Shown here piece after piece: positions 62,080-64,000 of a stretch of 64,000 bases of DNA. The notes below the pieces were generated by a model. The model saw nothing but the letters and a program-made list of their open reading frames with translations, was not told where the DNA came from and did not search any database. Numbering within the stretch: the first letter of the stretch is position 1; each line of letters begins with the position of its first letter. The stretch is from the NCBI RefSeq assembly GCF_024919295.1, contig NZ_JANWTC010000011.1:1-64000 (forward strand). Direction: 5' to 3'. This stretch comes from Corynebacterium lemuris (lineage in GTDB: Bacteria > Actinomycetota > Actinomycetes > Mycobacteriales > Mycobacteriaceae). A program made the translations under genes and the position numbers.

Positions 62080-62757
62080 TCAGTGATTGCGGCCGGCCAG
62101 CAGGGCCGACAGCGGACGGAAAGGCTGCAGCCAGGCGCCTTCATCGGGCAGCTGGTCCAGGCTGATGCGCGGCAGCGGTTCCCGGAAGACCCCGGTGATC
62201 TCCTCCAGATCGACGAAGTCGATCGTGTCGGAGCCGACCGCCCAGGAAGCGTGCTCATGGAAACCGAGGACCGTGACCGGCAGCCCCTCCGCGATGAGCT
62301 CGTCGATGGTCTCCTTGAAGTTCTGCCCGTCCGCCGAGGCGACGACCAGGCCCTTGAGCACCCCCTCCGCGTGGCGACGGCGGATGTGGGCGAGCATGTC
62401 CGGGTCGACATCGGAGTCCTCGTCCGTCTTCGGCTTGGCGAAGACGGCGAAACCGACGTTGCGCAGCGCCTCCACCCAGGGGCGGACGACGTCCGCGCCA
62501 CCCGGGGTGACGTTGGTGAAGACGGTGGCCTCCGCCTCGACATGGCCGCCCGTGTCATGGGAGAGCTTGCCGGCACGCGCCAGCAGCCAGCGGCCGATGG
62601 CGTCGAAACGCGGGCGGTAGGCCGCGGTGGGACGGCCGCCGAGGATGGCGCCGAGGCCCATGTCCAGGTTCGGGGCGTCCCAGACCAGCAGGAGGTTGTC
62701 CGGGCCGGAATTCTCCCGGCTGCCGTAGTGGTGGGTGGATTCGTGAAGATCGCTCAC
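62080..62757 (-). CDS. NYN (PIN-like) domain protein
   Basis: A 225-aa cytosolic protein of the NYN nuclease-like family. Acidic residues are in LLLVWDAPNLDMG (near 27 and 32), KTDEDSDVDPDM (near 113) and VASADGQNF (near 141), arranged as a metal-binding PIN-type centre. It may cut RNA. The homologue in mycobacteria sits in the same place, between trmB and mmpL3. GTG start; the gap to mmpL is 17 bases, so co-transcribed. Confidence 0.85.
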   Translation of the reverse strand: MSDLHESTHHYGSRENSGPDNLLLVWDAPNLDMGLGAILGGRPTAAYRPRFDAIGRWLLARAGKLSHDTGGHVEAEATVFTNVTPGGADVVRPWVEALRNVGFAVFAKPKTDEDSDVDPDMLAHIRRRHAEGVLKGLVVASADGQNFKETIDELIAEGLPVTVLGFHEHASWAVGSDTIDFVDLEEITGVFREPLPRISLDQLPDEGAWLQPFRPLSALLAGRNH

Positions 62758-62789
62758 GGTGGATGCTCTTTTCGCAAAATAAGGGAAAA

Positions 62790-63572
62790 TCAGGCGGGCG
62801 CGTCCGTGCGCTGCCAGAGAAATTCAGTGATGGTGTGGTCCTTGTCCAGACCCTTGCCCTCGAATTTGGTGATGACCTGCCGGTCCACCAGCTGCGGGCA
62901 CTCCGCCCACGGCCAGCCCTGGTACCCGAGCAGCGGCTCGGAGTCGACGAGCTCGGTGATCCACTCCGCATAATCGGCGTGGTCGGTGGCCACGTGCAGC
63001 ACGCCGCCAGGCTTCAGCCGGGTGGCGATCAGGTGCAGCGTACCGGTCTGGATGATGCGGCGCTTATGGTGCCGCGCCTTCGGCCAGGGGTCCGGGAAGA
63101 AGATCCGGACGCCGTCGAGGGAACCTGGGGCGATCATGCGGGCCAGCACCTCGACGCCGTCGCCACGCACCATGCGGATGTTGCCGATGCCGCCGCGGAC
63201 CACGGAACCCAGCAGCTTCGCCAGGCCGGGCTTGTACAGCTCGACGGCGATGACGTTGGTGTCCGCCTCCAGCGGGGCCATCGCCGCGGTGGAGGTGCCC
63301 GTGCCGGAACCGATCTCCAGGATGGTGGGCGCACCGGTGCGGCCGAACCATTCGTCGACGTCGATGCGCTCATCGCTGAGGACACGGCCCAGACGCGGCC
63401 AGTTCTCCTCCCAGAGCTTCTCCTGGTTGTCGGTCAGCGTGCCGCGGCGGAAGCTCACCGCACCGAGGCGGGGGTAGTCGCGGCCGTCGTCGCCGAAATC
63501 GGTCTGCGGGGGGCGGCCGGCGGGCAGATCGCCCAGGGGCCGTTCATTATCGGGAAAATCAGTGATAGACAT
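62790..63572 (-). CDS. trmB: tRNA (guanine-N7)-methyltransferase
   Basis: A 260-aa SAM-dependent enzyme making m7G46 in tRNA. It has the SAM motif [11 protein letters not shown] (near 87), a [13 protein letters not shown] segment, and the family [14 protein letters not shown] (near 159) with tRNA-binding and catalytic Asp, then [11 protein letters not shown] 60-residue N-terminal extension precedes the core. The ATG at 63572 is within GAATAAGAGCG, with GGGGAAG 12 bases upstream. Heads the operon trmB-NYN-mmpL-UPF0104-DUF3054. Confidence 0.95.
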   Translation of the reverse strand: MSITDFPDNERPLGDLPAGRPPQTDFGDDGRDYPRLGAVSFRRGTLTDNQEKLWEENWPRLGRVLSDERIDVDEWFGRTGAPTILEIGSGTGTSTAAMAPLEADTNVIAVELYKPGLAKLLGSVVRGGIGNIRMVRGDGVEVLARMIAPGSLDGVRIFFPDPWPKARHHKRRIIQTGTLHLIATRLKPGGVLHVATDHADYAEWITELVDSEPLLGYQGWPWAECPQLVDRQVITKFEGKGLDKDHTITEFLWQRTDAPA

Positions 63573-63698
63573 CGCTCTTATTCTTCCCCTACCGTGGTCA
63601 AACTTCAATTTTCTCCGCCCCGGTTGCTCCCCGGTTGCGGCCCGGGAGGGCGTGGGTGAGGATGGGCGCGGAAGCGACCCGGGGGAGGGGGCGGGAGA

Positions 63699-64000
63699 AT
63701 GCGCACGCCGGAGATCTTCATCCGCGCGGCCGACTGGGCACACGCGCGGGATTTCGGCTGCCCGGCGGGCATCGGCCTGCGGCGGGTGCTGCTGGAGCTG
63801 ACCGGGCCGCCCCGGGTCGGTGCCTGCACCCTGCACGCACCCGTGCCGCTGCCGGCATTCTGGCAGGTCAGAGAGGTGGCGGTGACGTGGCCGGTGACGA
63901 GCCCCGGCGCCGACATCGTGGTGCTCGTCCACCCGGACCCGCTGCCGGCAGCCGCCCGCTCCCGGATCGCCCTCGGCCCGCAGGAGGTCATCGTGGTCAG
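63699..64000 (+). CDS. Hypothetical protein, truncated by window end
   Basis: An open frame of 100 codons from ATG 63699 ([20 protein letters not shown]...) that runs off the window. AGGGGGCGGGAGA precedes the start. It is divergent from trmB. The visible part has no signal peptide or recognisable motif apart from hydrophobic beta-like stretches ([10 protein letters not shown]). The real end and function cannot be given. Confidence 0.6.
   Translation, partial: MRTPEIFIRAADWAHARDFGCPAGIGLRRVLLELTGPPRVGACTLHAPVPLPAFWQVREVAVTWPVTSPGADIVVLVHPDPLPAAARSRIALGPQEVIVV

Overview
The window is a continuous piece of chromosome from a high-G+C, mycolic-acid-producing actinobacterium, almost certainly a Corynebacterium. 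The evidence is a complete mycolate and arabinogalactan gene set (glf, glfT2, ubiA, aftB, two mycolyltransferases, a cutinase-like lipase, fadD32, pks13, accD and an MmpL transporter), in an order I recognise as the conserved corynebacterial order. A divergent sodA/msrA pair, ldh, an atypical pyruvate kinase, serS next to a GntR regulator, and glpK fit the same assignment. I see no rRNA, tRNA, CRISPR array or insertion sequence.

Layout. 1-12.5 kb is housekeeping: a parS-like site beside sodA, then msrA, a HAD phosphatase, a Tat-exported PhoD phosphatase, a membrane alpha/beta-hydrolase, ldh, the pyruvate kinase-like gene, a glycerophosphodiesterase, a DUF5926 protein, a Nudix hydrolase and an LCP cell-wall ligase. 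12.5-20.4 kb is a minus-strand sortase-pilus operon: major pilin, class C sortase, minor pilin with an LASTG signal, 1073-aa tip-like surface protein, second class C sortase. It is visibly less G+C-rich than its flanks and is bordered upstream by about 625 bases of AT-rich non-coding DNA, so it looks acquired. 21-34 kb returns to backbone genes: CPBP membrane protein, amidase, pheA, a phosphoglycerate-mutase-like enzyme, a zincin, a septum-formation-domain protein, a FarR-like regulator, serS, an acyltransferase, a HAD protein, glpK and a peptidoglycan amidase. 34-58 kb is the cell-envelope cluster. 58-64 kb holds the MmpL3-type transporter with its conserved neighbours (UPF0104 and DUF3054 membrane proteins, a NYN protein, trmB) and a gene cut off by the window end.

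How the genes work together. Glf makes UDP-galactofuranose and GlfT2 polymerises galactan. UbiA and the adjacent PAP2 phosphatase lead to decaprenyl-phosphoryl-arabinose, and AftB adds terminal arabinose. FadD32 activates a meromycolate-type acyl chain, AccD with partner subunits makes the carboxylated extender, and Pks13 condenses them. The MmpL transporter exports the trehalose ester, and the two mycolyltransferases attach mycolate in the envelope.

Most notable observations: (i) a 31-codon gene with an excellent ribosome-binding site and a terminator between accD and the MmpL operon, a candidate mycomembrane channel peptide; (ii) a paralogous pair of arsenate-reductase/LMW-phosphatase-like genes in which the second has lost the catalytic Cys (C80 to S80), both preceded by 19-bp direct repeats of an xGTTAAC-type octamer; (iii) a recurrent GTAACG motif upstream of mycolate genes; (iv) a long structured leader before cop1; (v) a parS-like 16-mer; (vi) an operator-like palindrome inside the GntR regulator promoter; (vii) about sixteen genes with a TANNNT-type hexamer 6-7 bases before the start codon, implying widespread leaderless transcription.
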